A DNA stretch of 64,000 nucleotides from Motilimonas pumila (GCF_003596335.1 NZ_QZCH01000001.1:434001-498000), one strand, 5' to 3'; shown: positions 38,231 through 47,760, counted from the stretch's first letter. The notes: a model not told the origin generated them from the letters alone. Made by a program: numbers and translations.

Positions 38231-38669
38231 GCTTCGCTATCTCTTCACCAAACTCTTTTAAATCTTTGAATGAGCGATAGACGGATGCAAAACGCACATA
38301 CGCCACTTTATCTAAGTTTTTTAAAGCTTCCATCACCAACTCACCCACCATTTTTGAAGGCACTTCTCGTTCACCGGTTGCTCGCAGCTGAGACTTTAAA
38401 TGGTTAATCGCTTTATCGATAGCCTCGGTTGATACCGGCCTCTTTTCAAGGGCTCGATGTACTCCACCCAGTAACTTGTCTTCATTAAACGGCTCGCGGC
38501 TGCCATCGGATTTGATAACCCTTGGCATCACTAACTCGGCAGATTCAAAAGTCGTGAAACGCTCTTTGCATTGATTACATTCGCGGCGCCGGCGAACCTG
38601 ATGGCCATCTGACACCAACCGGGAGTCAATTACTTTTGTATCTTGAATACCACAAAATGGGCAATGCAT
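38220..38669 (-). CDS. nrdR: Transcriptional repressor NrdR
   Basis: Represses ribonucleotide reductase genes in response to ATP/dATP. The 149-residue protein has the N-terminal zinc ribbon [17 protein letters not shown]...[12 protein letters not shown], with four Cys, followed by an ATP-cone domain with [19 protein letters not shown] and the [16 protein letters not shown] end. First gene of nrdR-ribD-ribE-ribBA-ribH-nusB; GGGAG ribosome site. Confidence 0.97.
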   Translation of the reverse strand: MHCPFCGIQDTKVIDSRLVSDGHQVRRRRECNQCKERFTTFESAELVMPRVIKSDGSREPFNEDKLLGGVHRALEKRPVSTEAIDKAINHLKSQLRATGEREVPSKMVGELVMEALKNLDKVAYVRFASVYRSFKDLKEFGEEIAKLEK

Positions 38670-38945
38670 AAGCTCTCCCTTGAAACCAAATAAAAGCCAA
38701 TTTTATCCCTTTAGCCACTGAAAAACCAATCTATTCCCTAGCTAAAGAAAAATTGATAACTCACTCACAACCCCATATTGACAACTCAGTAATTAATCTG
38801 AAATGACTGACTTAAAATTGATTTCAGCCTGACATTTTATGTCACCCCTCGCTAATCTGTTCTCGCTTCACCGAAGCACTATAAAAATCAATAACAAACA
38901 ACTCAATCCCATACTTATTCAACTTCCCAATATATAAGGAAATGT

Positions 38946-40517
38946 ATGTTTAAAACGTCAAAAAATGTCCTTACTGCAACCAGTGCTTCTTTATTATTTT
39001 CAGCCGGTCTGCAAGCTGCAAACCTGATGGACTGGAACGAAGACACAACTTACGATAAGGGCCAAAAAGTTAACTACCATGGCCTTACGTACCAGGCCAA
39101 GTGGTGGACAGAAGATGACATGCCATCAGCAGATGCAGCGGGGCCATGGCGCCTTGTTGATGATGGGAAAAATTCTGCTTATAACGAAGATTTTGAATAT
39201 AAAAAAGGTCAAGTGGTTCGCTTTGATGGTCAATTATGGCAAGCCCAATGGCATATCAACGAGGATACGCTTCCGGGCAGTAACAACTCAGGCTGGCTTA
39301 ACCAAGGACCTTCAGATCCATTACTGGAGAACTTAGTTGAAGTAGCAACAGTCGACTTTGAAGAAGACGATTTTGACGACCTTAAAGCGCTTAAGTCATA
39401 TATAGGTGATTCGAAAATCGTATTCTTAGGCGAGCAGACACATGGCGATGCGACAACACTTGAGGCAAAAGCACGCTTAGTGAAGTATTTGCACCAAGAA
39501 ATGGGCTTTGAAGTACTGGCGTTTGAAAGTGGCTTTTATGATATGGCCAAAGTTTGGACAGATATTAAATCAGGCCAACCTGCATCAACGGCTGTGCTCA
39601 ACAAAATGTTTTACATGTTTGCCCAAAGCGAGCAGCTACAACCTTTATTCGAATATATTGATGAACATGCTGGCACAGATGAAGAGCTTGCCCTAACGGG
39701 TATTGATAACAGACACTCTGGTTACTACGCCGTTAATCACACCTTGTCTGGTTTAGTTGAGTTTTTAGGGGAAGAGACAGTAAACCAACTTCCTCAGGTA
39801 GATATCAAACGCTTTGAAGAACTAACTTGGCTTATCATGCAAAATACTGTGGAGCTATCGGATGATGAGGACGCTCATAATTTTCACTTTAACGCCATAG
39901 CGACACTCAAAGGGTTGGTGTACCAAGCTCGAAATAAAGGGCAAGAGCTCCCCGAGCTAAGTGAATTTTGGCTTTATTACCTTGTGCACCTAGAGAATCA
40001 GTACTATGTGAAACGAATCGCCCCTGGTGCAGGCACATACGTTAACGCAAACTTAATGGCTTATAACGTCCATTGGTTACAACAAACAGCATACAGCGGT
40101 AAAAAAATGATTGTCTGGGGCCATAATTACCATGTAAAGAAAAACCCCTGGGCAAGTATTCGTGGCCAGCTTAAAGGTATTAACCCTGAGTTAGATAGCA
40201 ATAGTTACACCATTTTATTTACTCATAATCAAGGTGAGTATGCAGACTATGGCGAGTTCAATATCGAACCAGTGCCACAAACAACTCCACAATCTCTCGA
40301 ATCGAGACTCTCTTCTGGTACACAAAGTTTTGGCTTCATTGCAGCAGACAAAGTCAGCGATAGCGTACCTGTTTATCTAGAAAATCATTCTTCAATCTCT
40401 GCTGAAACTTATTACAACTATTGGCAGCCGAACGATACTTCGCTTTCAAAAGATTGGTCAGGGATAACAGATGCCTTTTTCTATGTTAGAGAAGAAAAAC
40501 CTGTCACCTTCAACTAA
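38946..40517 (+). CDS. Secreted erythromycin-esterase-family protein with two chitin-binding-like modules
   Basis: A 523-residue exported protein. Signal peptide about 1-24 (SASLLFSAGLQA). Two short aromatic modules follow, about 27-73 (MDWNEDTTYDKGQKVNYHG...YQAKWW) and 76-121 (EYKKGQVVRFDGQLWQAQWH), each with the layout of CBM5/12-type chitin-binding domains. From about 130 on it resembles the erythromycin esterase/EreA-like family: IVFLGEQTHGDATTLEAK with the Glu and His pair, VLAFESGFYDMA, TGIDNRHSG and MIVWGHNYHVKK. Family members hydrolyse macrolide lactones, but many have no known substrate. Antibiotic resistance is not shown. Monocistronic, opposite to nrdR. An exported, carbohydrate-anchored form is unusual for this family. 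Confidence 0.8.
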   Translation: MFKTSKNVLTATSASLLFSAGLQAANLMDWNEDTTYDKGQKVNYHGLTYQAKWWTEDDMPSADAAGPWRLVDDGKNSAYNEDFEYKKGQVVRFDGQLWQAQWHINEDTLPGSNNSGWLNQGPSDPLLENLVEVATVDFEEDDFDDLKALKSYIGDSKIVFLGEQTHGDATTLEAKARLVKYLHQEMGFEVLAFESGFYDMAKVWTDIKSGQPASTAVLNKMFYMFAQSEQLQPLFEYIDEHAGTDEELALTGIDNRHSGYYAVNHTLSGLVEFLGEETVNQLPQVDIKRFEELTWLIMQNTVELSDDEDAHNFHFNAIATLKGLVYQARNKGQELPELSEFWLYYLVHLENQYYVKRIAPGAGTYVNANLMAYNVHWLQQTAYSGKKMIVWGHNYHVKKNPWASIRGQLKGINPELDSNSYTILFTHNQGEYADYGEFNIEPVPQTTPQSLESRLSSGTQSFGFIAADKVSDSVPVYLENHSSISAETYYNYWQPNDTSLSKDWSGITDAFFYVREEKPVTFN

Positions 40518-41581
40518 CAACAATCCAGCCACGGTTTTGTGGGGTTAAATATGTGACTCATCCTGATATGGGTTGACTTTTTTAGTAACAGTGCCCAGTG
40601 TTTTTCATCGGGCGCTTTATATTTTTTAGGCTACAAATACGTTTTATAAGAGTCGCCTTTCTCGCAGCCGTTATTTCACGGAATCGCTCGGTAGATATTT
40701 GCTTCTTCTGTAATGTTCACCTTAGTATTCCTTATTTAATTATCGATACTCTGCTTGACAATGTTTCACTCTCACACCTGCATGATGAATAAGCGAGCAT
40801 TGCGCATTTTGAGTGCAATCAGCTTCGCTAGCGCTGTTTTTATATTTCATCTAGGTGTTAGCCTTTGATGATACGTAACTTGGTAACTAGGCAATATCGG
40901 CTGCTCACAGTGTTTTGGGGTTGCCATTTCAAAGCTCGGCTTGACAACAATCGAATGGCAATGGATGTAACGAATCTGTTTGAGGAACGGTGTTCTGCTC
41001 GCTTTAGTGAAATTAACGACCGGTTAGCTTTCTTCCAACAGCGAGAACAAACTGTATCGCTCAACTGTTAACAGGTGTTGAGACAAGAGGTATTTGAGTT
41101 TCTGGTACCGATTCTCGGATAACTAAGGCGAGTTCTTCTTTACTGATATCAACACCTGACTCTCATTAGTAACGTGTATTTCGCCGGTATGACCCGCTTG
41201 AACGATACTTTTCGAAAAAGCTCGTTTAATGCGTAAGCCTTAATAATACTTACCTTGGAGAGCTTTATAGAGGTGTTTATTGAAAAGAAGATAATACCTG
41301 AAAAAACGGCCTTTGCCCTTCAAACTAGATTTACCCTTAGAGCAATCTCGTTGAAAATACTTGCGAAGCGAGGCTAAGCCAACACAGTAGAGCATTCTTG
41401 AATATCACAGAGCTTTGCGGCCTGATTATATGCCATCTTGCTTCATCCACTTGCTCAACAACGGCAAATTCAAAGGCAAGGAAGCCCTCTTGTTGAGTTC
41501 ATTCATAGGCTGATTTGATAACCATCTCCGAATAAATGTTGGAGCAGTGTCAATCACATTTAGGAATGGGTCAATCGCAAT
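40518..41581. other. Gene-poor region of about 1.1 kb
   Basis: No supported gene was found. Short frames occur on both strands (for example about 40858-41071 on both), without ribosome sites, signals or family motifs, and all are broken by stops. The region may hold decayed accessory DNA next to the esterase-like gene. A pair of weakly similar ends, ATATGGGTTGAC near 40566 and AATGGGTCAAT near 41564, was seen but is not enough to call an insertion sequence. Confidence 0.4.
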
Positions 41582-41610
41582 AAAAAAGGCTCGCGATGCG
41601 AGCCTTTTTT
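41582..41610 (-). terminator. Terminator of the rpsP-rimM-trmD-rplS operon
   Basis: GGCTCGC-GAT-GCGAGCC is a 7-bp perfect stem with A and T runs on either side, a few bases past the rplS stop. Confidence 0.92.
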
Positions 41611-41613
41611 ATT

Positions 41614-41967
41614 TTACTTCTTAGCAAGCTTCTCTTTGATACGAGCCGCTTTACCAGTACGTCCACGCATGTAGTAAAGCTTAGCTTTACGTACGTCACC
41701 GCGACGTTTAACTGTGATGCTATCTACAATTGGGCTATGAGTTTGGAATACACGCTCAACGCCTTCACCGCTAGAAATCTTACGAACAGTGAAAGAAGAG
41801 TGTAGACCACGGTTACGTTTAGCTAGTACGAAACCTTCGAAAGCCTGAAGACGCTCTTTGTCGCCCTCTTTAACTTTAACTTGAACTACTACAGTATCAC
41901 CTGGAGCGAATGCTGGTAGATCTGTTTTTAACTGCTCGTCTTCGAGCTGTTTGATGATGTTGCTCAT
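41614..41967 (-). CDS. rplS: 50S ribosomal protein L19
   Basis: Ribosomal protein at the 30S-50S interface. The 117 residues include [26 protein letters not shown] in pieces, [16 protein letters not shown], and the basic end [27 protein letters not shown]. Length is near the usual 115. Last gene of the S16 operon. Confidence 0.98.
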   Translation of the reverse strand: MSNIIKQLEDEQLKTDLPAFAPGDTVVVQVKVKEGDKERLQAFEGFVLAKRNRGLHSSFTVRKISSGEGVERVFQTHSPIVDSITVKRRGDVRKAKLYYMRGRTGKAARIKEKLAKK

Positions 41968-42005
41968 TTTTAAACCTCTGCCTAGGTAAACTGTATCGTG
42001 CGCTG

Positions 42006-42752
42006 CTATTCGGAGTCACCGAGATATTCAGCTAACAAGCGTGCTTGTTCGTCAGTCAGAGCTAGGTTGTTAATTAGTTCTGGTCTCCGCTCCCAGGTAC
42101 GGCCTAAAGACTGCTGTAAGCGCCATTGGCGGATCTTTTCATGGTTTCCACTGAGTAATACAGCGGGTACCACGCGATCATCCAATACTTCAGGACGAGT
42201 GTAGTGAGGGCAATCCAACAAGCCATCTGCAAAAGAGTCTTGTTCAGCGGATGCGGCTTTACCTAAGACACCGGGTACAAAACGTACCACTGCGTCAATT
42301 AAGGTCATAGCGGGTAACTCACCACCCGTTAACACATAATCACCGATCGACCATTCTTCGTCGATTTCGGCTTCGATAATGCGTTCATCTATTCCTTCGT
42401 AGCGTCCAGCAACCAAAATCAAAGCTTGATTTTCGGCTAACTCTTGTACGCCCGCCTGGTCTAGCTTACGTCCTTGCGGCGAAAGGTAAATGACCTTTGC
42501 CTGCTTACCTGCCTGTTCTGCTGCTGCTTTGGCTGCGTGAATAGCTTGGCGCAATGGCTCAACCATCATCAACATGCCAGGTCCACCACCATAAGGTCTG
42601 TCATCGACAGTCTTATGTTTATCTGTGGTGAAATCACGTGGATTCCAGCAGTGGAATTCAAGCAGTTGCTGTTTTACAGCTCTACCTGTTACTCCGTGTT
42701 CTGTAATGGCCCGAAACATATCCGGGAAGAGGCTAATAACCCCTAACCACAT
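42006..42752 (-). CDS. trmD: tRNA (guanine37-N1)-methyltransferase TrmD
   Basis: Makes m1G37 next to the anticodon, preventing frameshifts. A SPOUT methyltransferase of 248 residues with the knot region [16 protein letters not shown] and [20 protein letters not shown], which binds S-adenosylmethionine, and [11 protein letters not shown] for tRNA. Start [13 protein letters not shown] is canonical. 21 bp after rimM. Confidence 0.97.
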   Translation of the reverse strand: MWLGVISLFPDMFRAITEHGVTGRAVKQQLLEFHCWNPRDFTTDKHKTVDDRPYGGGPGMLMMVEPLRQAIHAAKAAAEQAGKQAKVIYLSPQGRKLDQAGVQELAENQALILVAGRYEGIDERIIEAEIDEEWSIGDYVLTGGELPAMTLIDAVVRFVPGVLGKAASAEQDSFADGLLDCPHYTRPEVLDDRVVPAVLLSGNHEKIRQWRLQQSLGRTWERRPELINNLALTDEQARLLAEYLGDSE

Positions 42753-42773
42753 AGAATGACTCCTCGGAGTAAC

Positions 42774-43301
42774 TTAGAATCCTGGATCCCAGTCAACTTC
42801 AATAAATTTGTTGGTTATGTCCACTTGGGTAATAACCTGTGTTTCAAGAAACGGAATTAAACGTTCCTTTTTACCAAAAGCATCTGTTGGGTTTGATTTT
42901 ATCACCAGCACATCATTAGAGCCGGTTTCCATTATGTCAGATACCACACCTAGGTCGTAACCTTTGGTTGTTTTCACCTGACACCCTACGAGGTCTCGCC
43001 AATACACTTGATCATCAAGTTCTGGAAGTTGGTCTTCAGAGACCTTAATTTCCAACCCAACGAGTGCTTGAGAGTTCTCTCGCACATCATACCCTTCGAT
43101 TTTAGCAATCCAGCTTTTACTGTGACGACGGTATTCGGTGATACTCACCGCTTGTAGTCGCCCTTTTTGCTCGATCATCCAAGGTTGATATTCAAATAAA
43201 CTTTCGGGTTCATCTGTATAGGAATGAATTTTTAGCCAGCCTTTAATGCCGTAAACGGCACCAAACTTACCCACGATGATATGGTTTGCTTGTTCACTCA
43301 C
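42774..43301 (-). CDS. rimM: 16S rRNA processing protein RimM
   Basis: Ribosome maturation factor binding S19 during 30S assembly. The 175-residue protein has [24 protein letters not shown] pieces at the N-terminus and a PRC-barrel half with [36 protein letters not shown] and IEVDWDPGF at the end. It uses a GTG start ([14 protein letters not shown]). Lies 27 bp after rpsP. Confidence 0.95.
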   Translation of the reverse strand: MSEQANHIIVGKFGAVYGIKGWLKIHSYTDEPESLFEYQPWMIEQKGRLQAVSITEYRRHSKSWIAKIEGYDVRENSQALVGLEIKVSEDQLPELDDQVYWRDLVGCQVKTTKGYDLGVVSDIMETGSNDVLVIKSNPTDAFGKKERLIPFLETQVITQVDITNKFIEVDWDPGF

Positions 43302-43328
43302 TAAATATTGCCCCCTATAACAGCTTGA

Positions 43329-43577
43329 TTAAGCAGCTTTAGCGCCGTCTTTAACCAATTTAGCAACACGGTTGCTAAGCGTTGCACCTTGAGATACCCA
43401 GTGCTCAATGCGTTCGTTGTTTAAACGAAGGCCTTCAGCATTACCCTGAGCAGTAGGGTTAAAGAAACCTACTTTCTCGATGTAACGACCAGTTGCTGCA
43501 AAACGGCTGTCAGCTACTACAACCTGATAAAATGGACGCTTTTTTGCGCCGCCACGAGCTAAACGAATGGTAACCAT
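43329..43577 (-). CDS. rpsP: 30S ribosomal protein S16
   Basis: An 82-residue ribosomal protein starting [20 protein letters not shown] and keeping [12 protein letters not shown], both family signatures. It leads the rpsP-rimM-trmD-rplS operon. A promoter with near-consensus boxes lies about 75 bp before the start and the leader contains a small CCGAA/TTCGG hairpin. Confidence 0.98.
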   Translation of the reverse strand: MVTIRLARGGAKKRPFYQVVVADSRFAATGRYIEKVGFFNPTAQGNAEGLRLNNERIEHWVSQGATLSNRVAKLVKDGAKAA

Positions 43578-43651
43578 ATCGTCCTCATTTGAGTTAATTA
43601 CAACTGAGCCCGAATCTATTTCGGACCCCCCACTTTGTAGAAAGCCGCAAA

Positions 43652-43679
43652 ATTGTACTCTTATTCTCTATAAATGCAA
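43652..43679 (-). promoter_or_regulatory. Sigma-70 promoter of the rpsP operon
   Basis: On the minus strand TTGCAT (43679-43674) and TACAAT (43657-43652) are 16 bp apart, followed by a GC-rich TTTTGCGGC discriminator, typical of ribosomal genes. Confidence 0.65.
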
Positions 43680-43735
43680 CCAATACATTGGCTGAATCAC
43701 AATTTTTGGGTTTAGTAATAGCCACCATTAAAATA

Positions 43736-43762
43736 GAAAAAGGGAGCTAAGCTCCCTTTTTT
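43736..43762 (-). terminator. Terminator of ffh
   Basis: GGGAGC-TTA-GCTCCC with T5 on the minus strand, 24 bp past the ffh stop. A and T runs on both sides make it symmetrical. Confidence 0.87.
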
Positions 43763-43785
43763 AAATTCATGGGAAAACAAAGCGC

Positions 43786-45162
43786 CTAGAACGGCGGCTT
43801 ACCTTTCATCATGCCTGGTGGCATCATGCCTTGCATGCGGCCCATCATCTTACGCATGCCACCTTTACCCGACATTTTTTTCATCATTTTTTGCATTTGG
43901 GTAAACTGCTTCAAGAGTTTGTTGACCTCTTGAATCGTGGTACCAGATCCTGCCGCAATCCTTCTCTTACGTGAACCTTTGATAATTTCAGGACGCGCTC
44001 GCTCGCCAGGAGTCATCGAGTTGATGATGGCTTCCATTTGCACGGTAAGCTTGTCATTCACTTGGTCCTTAACACTGTCAGGCAATTGCCCCATACCTGG
44101 CAGTTTATCCATCATGCCCATCATGCCGCCCATGCTTTTCATTTGCACCAGCTGCTCACGGAAATCTTCTAAATCAAAGCCTTTGCCTTTTTGTACCTTT
44201 TTGGCCAACTTGGCAGCTTTGTCTTTATCAACTTTTTGCTCGATTTCTTCAATCAGCGACAATACGTCGCCCATACCCAATATTCGAGAAGCAATCCGGT
44301 CAGGGTAAAACGGTTCTAGGGCGTCGGTTTTCTCACCCATACCAATAAACTTGATTGGCTTACCGGTGATTTGACGAATCGATAATGCCGCACCGCCACG
44401 GGCATCACCATCGGCCTTGGTTAAAATCACACCGGTTAAAGGCAAGGCTTCATTGAAGGCTTTAGCTGTATTTGCCGCGTCTTGACCTGTCATGGCATCC
44501 ACCACGAATAAGGTCTCTACAGGGTCGATAGCTTGATGCAGGTCTTTGATCTCGTCCATCATGCTTTCGTCAACGTGCAAACGACCTGCGGTATCCACAA
44601 TTACTACATCAATAAACTGCTTTTTAGCATGTTCTATGGCTGCGGTAGCAATATCAATCGGTTTTTGCTCAATCGAGCTTGGGAAAAATTCAACCTGGAT
44701 GTCGTCAGCCAAGGTTTCTAGCTGTTTGATTGCCGCTGGACGGTAAACGTCAGCACTCACCACCAGCACAGATTTACTTTCTCGCTCTTTTAAAAACTTA
44801 GCCAGCTTACCAACAGAGGTGGTCTTACCCGCACCTTGCAAACCTGCCATCAACAATACCGCAGGTGGCTGCGCGGCTAGGTCAAGCTTTTCATTAGCTT
44901 CGCCCATCGACGCTTCAAGTTCAGTCTGAACAATCTTAATAAAAGCTTGGCCAGGACTAAGGCTTTTTGAGACTTCTTGACCAACCGCACGTTCTTTAAC
45001 CTTTTTTACAAACTCACGAACCACAGGCAGGGCAACGTCAGCTTCTAACAGCGCCATACGCACTTCACGCAGGGTATCTTTTATGTTGTCTTCAGTTAAA
45101 CGGCCACGCCCACTGATGTTTTTCAGGGTTCGTGACAACCTGTCGGTCAGATTCTCAAACAT
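43786..45162 (-). CDS. ffh: Signal recognition particle protein Ffh
   Basis: GTPase that with 4.5S RNA targets nascent membrane proteins to FtsY. The N domain is about 1-85, then the G domain with GLQGAGKTTSVGKLA (P loop, about 99-113), DTAGRLHVDE, TKADGDARGG, and the M domain from about 320, rich in Met near the C-terminus (MKKMSGKGGMRKMMGRMQGM). The ATG at 45162 gives the canonical MFENLTDRLSRTL; a TTG four codons upstream is also in frame. Divergent from ypjD. Confidence 0.97.
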   Translation of the reverse strand: MFENLTDRLSRTLKNISGRGRLTEDNIKDTLREVRMALLEADVALPVVREFVKKVKERAVGQEVSKSLSPGQAFIKIVQTELEASMGEANEKLDLAAQPPAVLLMAGLQGAGKTTSVGKLAKFLKERESKSVLVVSADVYRPAAIKQLETLADDIQVEFFPSSIEQKPIDIATAAIEHAKKQFIDVVIVDTAGRLHVDESMMDEIKDLHQAIDPVETLFVVDAMTGQDAANTAKAFNEALPLTGVILTKADGDARGGAALSIRQITGKPIKFIGMGEKTDALEPFYPDRIASRILGMGDVLSLIEEIEQKVDKDKAAKLAKKVQKGKGFDLEDFREQLVQMKSMGGMMGMMDKLPGMGQLPDSVKDQVNDKLTVQMEAIINSMTPGERARPEIIKGSRKRRIAAGSGTTIQEVNKLLKQFTQMQKMMKKMSGKGGMRKMMGRMQGMMPPGMMKGKPPF

Positions 45163-45195
45163 GCTTTTTCTCAATCAATGTCCACAATTGCGCCG

Positions 45196-45223
45196 ATTAT
45201 ACCTTATCTGGCCGATGACAACA
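45196..45223 (-). promoter_or_regulatory. Promoter of ffh
   Basis: On the minus strand a perfect TATAAT (45201-45196) with a weak TGTTGT -35 box 16 bp upstream, about 35 bp before the ffh ATG. Confidence 0.5.
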
Positions 45224-45363
45224 CATCAGCATAAAGATCTTTTCGCGATTTCAGTGTTTTGCTCACTCCCCGAGCCCTTTGTTGAGAAATCTCGGTCTGT
45301 AACTGGCTCTGCCAAATCCCACAAGGTATACTGACAACCTACTATAAATGAACAGATTACCGC

Positions 45364-46155
45364 ATGGAATTGATGTCGATATTCGCCCTAGCCTGCTATT
45401 TGCTGGCCATTGGCGCGTGCTTAAGCAGGCTTTTGCATCATCAAGGGCCAGACAAAAGGTGGGTATTGGGTAGCGCATTAACCGCGATTGCCGCTCATGG
45501 TGTTTGGCTATATCAAGATATCTTTATTTCCTCAGGTCAAAACCTGTCACTGATGAACGTCGCCGCCTTGGTCAGTTTAATCATTAGCTTAGTGCTTACT
45601 TTAGCCACCTTTAAACTGCGTACCTGGGTCATTTTGCCAGTGGCATATGGCTTTGCCATCGTCAACTTAGCAGCTGCGACACTGTTACCAAGTCATTATA
45701 TCACCCACTTAGAAACCCGTCCTGAAGTGGTGGTGCATATCAGCATTGCGCTATTTTCATACTCTACGTTAATGATTGCCGGCTTATTTGCGCTGCAATT
45801 GGCTTACCTGGATTACCAGCTCAAGCAAAAGAAAAAGCCGTTATTTCACCCTGCACTGCCCCCTTTGATGACAGTCGAGCGTCAATTATTCCAACTGATA
45901 GTGATCGGTGCTATTTTACTGAGTTTTTCATTATTGACTGGTTTTGTGTTCTTACAAGACATGTTTGCTCAAGGCAAAGCCCATAAAGCCATTTTATCAA
46001 TGATTGCTTGGCTGATGTATATGACGCTGATTTGGGGTCATTATATTAAAGGCTGGCGTGGCAAACCCGTTATCTACGCCACTGTAATTGGCGCATTTAT
46101 ACTAACGTTAGCCTATTTTGGTAGCCGTTTTGTCAAAGAAATCATTCTTACGTAA
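45364..46155 (+). CDS. ypjD: YpjD, CcsA/HemX-like inner-membrane protein
   Basis: A 263-residue protein with about eight membrane helices and the CcsA/ResC-like cytochrome c assembly fold: AAHGVWLYQDIF near residue 40, VHISIALFSYSTLMIAG (His-containing helix) around 125, TGFVFLQDMF and LIWGHYIKGWRGK. Its role in E. coli is unclear. It is divergent from ffh and followed by corB, as in Vibrio and E. coli. A hairpin begins right at its stop codon. Confidence 0.92.
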   Translation: MELMSIFALACYLLAIGACLSRLLHHQGPDKRWVLGSALTAIAAHGVWLYQDIFISSGQNLSLMNVAALVSLIISLVLTLATFKLRTWVILPVAYGFAIVNLAAATLLPSHYITHLETRPEVVVHISIALFSYSTLMIAGLFALQLAYLDYQLKQKKKPLFHPALPPLMTVERQLFQLIVIGAILLSFSLLTGFVFLQDMFAQGKAHKAILSMIAWLMYMTLIWGHYIKGWRGKPVIYATVIGAFILTLAYFGSRFVKEIILT

Positions 46156-46178
46156 CGCTCAGCCTACAGGCTGAGCGT
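46155..46178 (+). other. Strong hairpin between ypjD and corB
   Basis: ACGCTCAGCC-TACA-GGCTGAGCGT is a perfect 10-bp stem starting at the last base of the ypjD stop. No T run follows, so it is likely an mRNA-processing or stability element, or a partial barrier, within a ypjD-corB transcript. Confidence 0.6.
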
Positions 46179-46208
46179 ACTCATTTATAACTTCCACTAG
46201 GACGTGTT

Positions 46209-47498
46209 TTGGACTCAATTTCACTAGAAGCATTGTTTGCTATTTTAGCGCTTCTTATCTGTATTTCTGCGTATTTTTCTAGCTCTGAAACCGGCATGAT
46301 GGCACTTAATCGTTATCGATTACGCCACATGGTTAAACAAAACCACCCGGGCGCTACCCGGGTAGACAAACTGCTGCAACGCCCAGATCGCTTAATTGGC
46401 TTAATCTTAATCGGCAACAACTTGGTCAACATTCTTGCCTCAGCCATCGCCACTATTATAGGCCAGCGCATGTTTGGCGACGCAGGCATTGCTATTGCGA
46501 CGGGGGTTTTGACCTTGGTGGTGTTGATATTCGCGGAGGTTACCCCCAAAACACTGGCAGCCTTGTACCCCGAAAAAATAGCCTTTCCAAGCTCTATTAT
46601 TCTAACGCCGATGCAAAAGCTATTCGCGCCTTTAGTCTGGCTCGTCAATAAGTTTTCAAATGGTTTGCTGCGCTGTTTTGGTATCAATAGCCAACACAAT
46701 GGCGAAGAAAACCTGTCACGTGATGAACTGCGCACTATAGTGCATGAAGCCGGCAACTTAATTCCTGATCGCCACCAAGAGATGCTCGTCAGTATTCTTG
46801 ACCTTGAACAAGTCGTTGTAGAAGACATCATGGTGCCACGGAACGAAATTGCAGGCATTGATATCAACGCCGAGTGGGAAGTGATCATGAAACAATTGAT
46901 GCAATCGGCCCATACCCGCATTTTGCTTTATCGCGATAATGTCGACGATGCCATCGGTTTTATTCATGCCCGCGATACATTGCGTATGATATTAAAAGAG
47001 CAACTGGATAAAACTAGCCTATTGCGCAGTGTTAAAGATATTTACTTTATTCCTGAGGCTACTCCTCTTAATACCCAGTTGCTTAAGTTTCAACGCCGAA
47101 AAGAGCGGATTGGCTTAGCGATTGACGAATACGGCGATATCCAAGGTTTAGTCACGCTAGAGGATATCTTAGAAGAGATTGTAGGAGACTTCACAACTAG
47201 CATTGCTCCCGAAGCTTGCGACGAAATTCATCCGCAAGAAGATGGCAGTATTGTCATAGATTGTGGCATCAGTATTCGAGAATTAAACAAAGAGTTATCT
47301 TGGAAGCTACCAACAGACGGACCGAAAACTCTCAACGGCTTGATCTTAGAATATTTAGAAGAAATTCCTGAGCCTCATATCAGTATTCGCCTGTTTGGTT
47401 ATCCTCTTGAAATACTTGAAGTGGAGAAAAACATGGTGGCAAAAGTCAGGGTTTTTCCTGAACTATATCGTGACGAGCAACAAAAAGCTGAAGGCTAA
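46209..47498 (+). CDS. corB: CorB/CorC-type membrane protein (DUF21, CBS pair, transporter-associated domain)
   Basis: A 429-residue protein linked to magnesium and cobalt efflux. An N-terminal DUF21 domain (about 5-190) has four membrane segments and SAYFSSSETGMMALNRYRLRH in pieces; two CBS domains (about 200-330) include VEDIMVPRNEIAGI and GLVTLEDILEEIVGDF; a CorC_HlyC domain ends the protein. The start is TTG at 46209, with AGGA six bases upstream; E. coli corB is also annotated with a TTG start. The end overlaps a possible small gene. Confidence 0.94.
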   Translation: MDSISLEALFAILALLICISAYFSSSETGMMALNRYRLRHMVKQNHPGATRVDKLLQRPDRLIGLILIGNNLVNILASAIATIIGQRMFGDAGIAIATGVLTLVVLIFAEVTPKTLAALYPEKIAFPSSIILTPMQKLFAPLVWLVNKFSNGLLRCFGINSQHNGEENLSRDELRTIVHEAGNLIPDRHQEMLVSILDLEQVVVEDIMVPRNEIAGIDINAEWEVIMKQLMQSAHTRILLYRDNVDDAIGFIHARDTLRMILKEQLDKTSLLRSVKDIYFIPEATPLNTQLLKFQRRKERIGLAIDEYGDIQGLVTLEDILEEIVGDFTTSIAPEACDEIHPQEDGSIVIDCGISIRELNKELSWKLPTDGPKTLNGLILEYLEEIPEPHISIRLFGYPLEILEVEKNMVAKVRVFPELYRDEQQKAEG

Positions 47499-47697
47499 CC
47501 CAAAAGAAATACATTCGATTGATTTAATTGGTTTTGTAATATTCACCTTTAGTGCTTTGCAGCCGGCAATTGCGGAAGTGAACAGTGATGCACGAGCGGT
47601 GTTAAACAGCTCTGGTTATGACCTTTGCATTGCAGCAGATGGCTCGGCTGAACTGTGTTGTGACTTGTTGGGTAACTGTAACCCGAACTATTACTGA
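47470..47697 (+). CDS. Possible small exported cysteine-rich protein
   Basis: A 75-codon frame starting at GTG 47470, within the last 29 bp of corB in another frame. It has a basic start (MTSNKKLKANPKE), a hydrophobic stretch IDLIGFVIFTFSALQPAIA resembling a signal peptide ending in a small-residue site, and a mature part LNSSGYDLCIAADGSAEL followed by CC and C in LGNCNPNYY. No ribosome site is strong and no family is recognised. It may be real, given the signal-like stretch and its position directly after corB, but could be chance. Confidence 0.4.
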   Translation: MTSNKKLKANPKEIHSIDLIGFVIFTFSALQPAIAEVNSDARAVLNSSGYDLCIAADGSAELCCDLLGNCNPNYY

Positions 47698-47722
47698 TAA
47701 TAGTAAAGCGACGTCATTGAAT

Positions 47723-47750
47723 GTTGAGCAGGGTTATTCACCTGCCCAAC
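47723..47750. terminator. Hairpin between corB/small ORF and luxS
   Basis: GTTGAGCAGG and CCTGCCCAAC pair with one mismatch around an 8-nt loop, between convergent transcripts. Only CTTT follows on the plus strand, so terminator function is tentative. Confidence 0.45.
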
Positions 47751-47760
47751 CTTTCAGCGC

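Noticed and set aside
38946-40517. Macrolide resistance gene
   Set aside because: The exported, modular architecture differs from known resistance esterases; only family resemblance is seen, so no resistance is claimed.
40858-41071. Overlapping 68-codon frames on both strands
   Set aside because: They shadow each other, have no ribosome sites or motifs, and lie in DNA full of stops.
40560-41575. Insertion sequence bounded by ATATGGGTTGAC and AATGGGTCAAT
   Set aside because: The ends are only weakly similar and direct, and no transposase frame exists between them.
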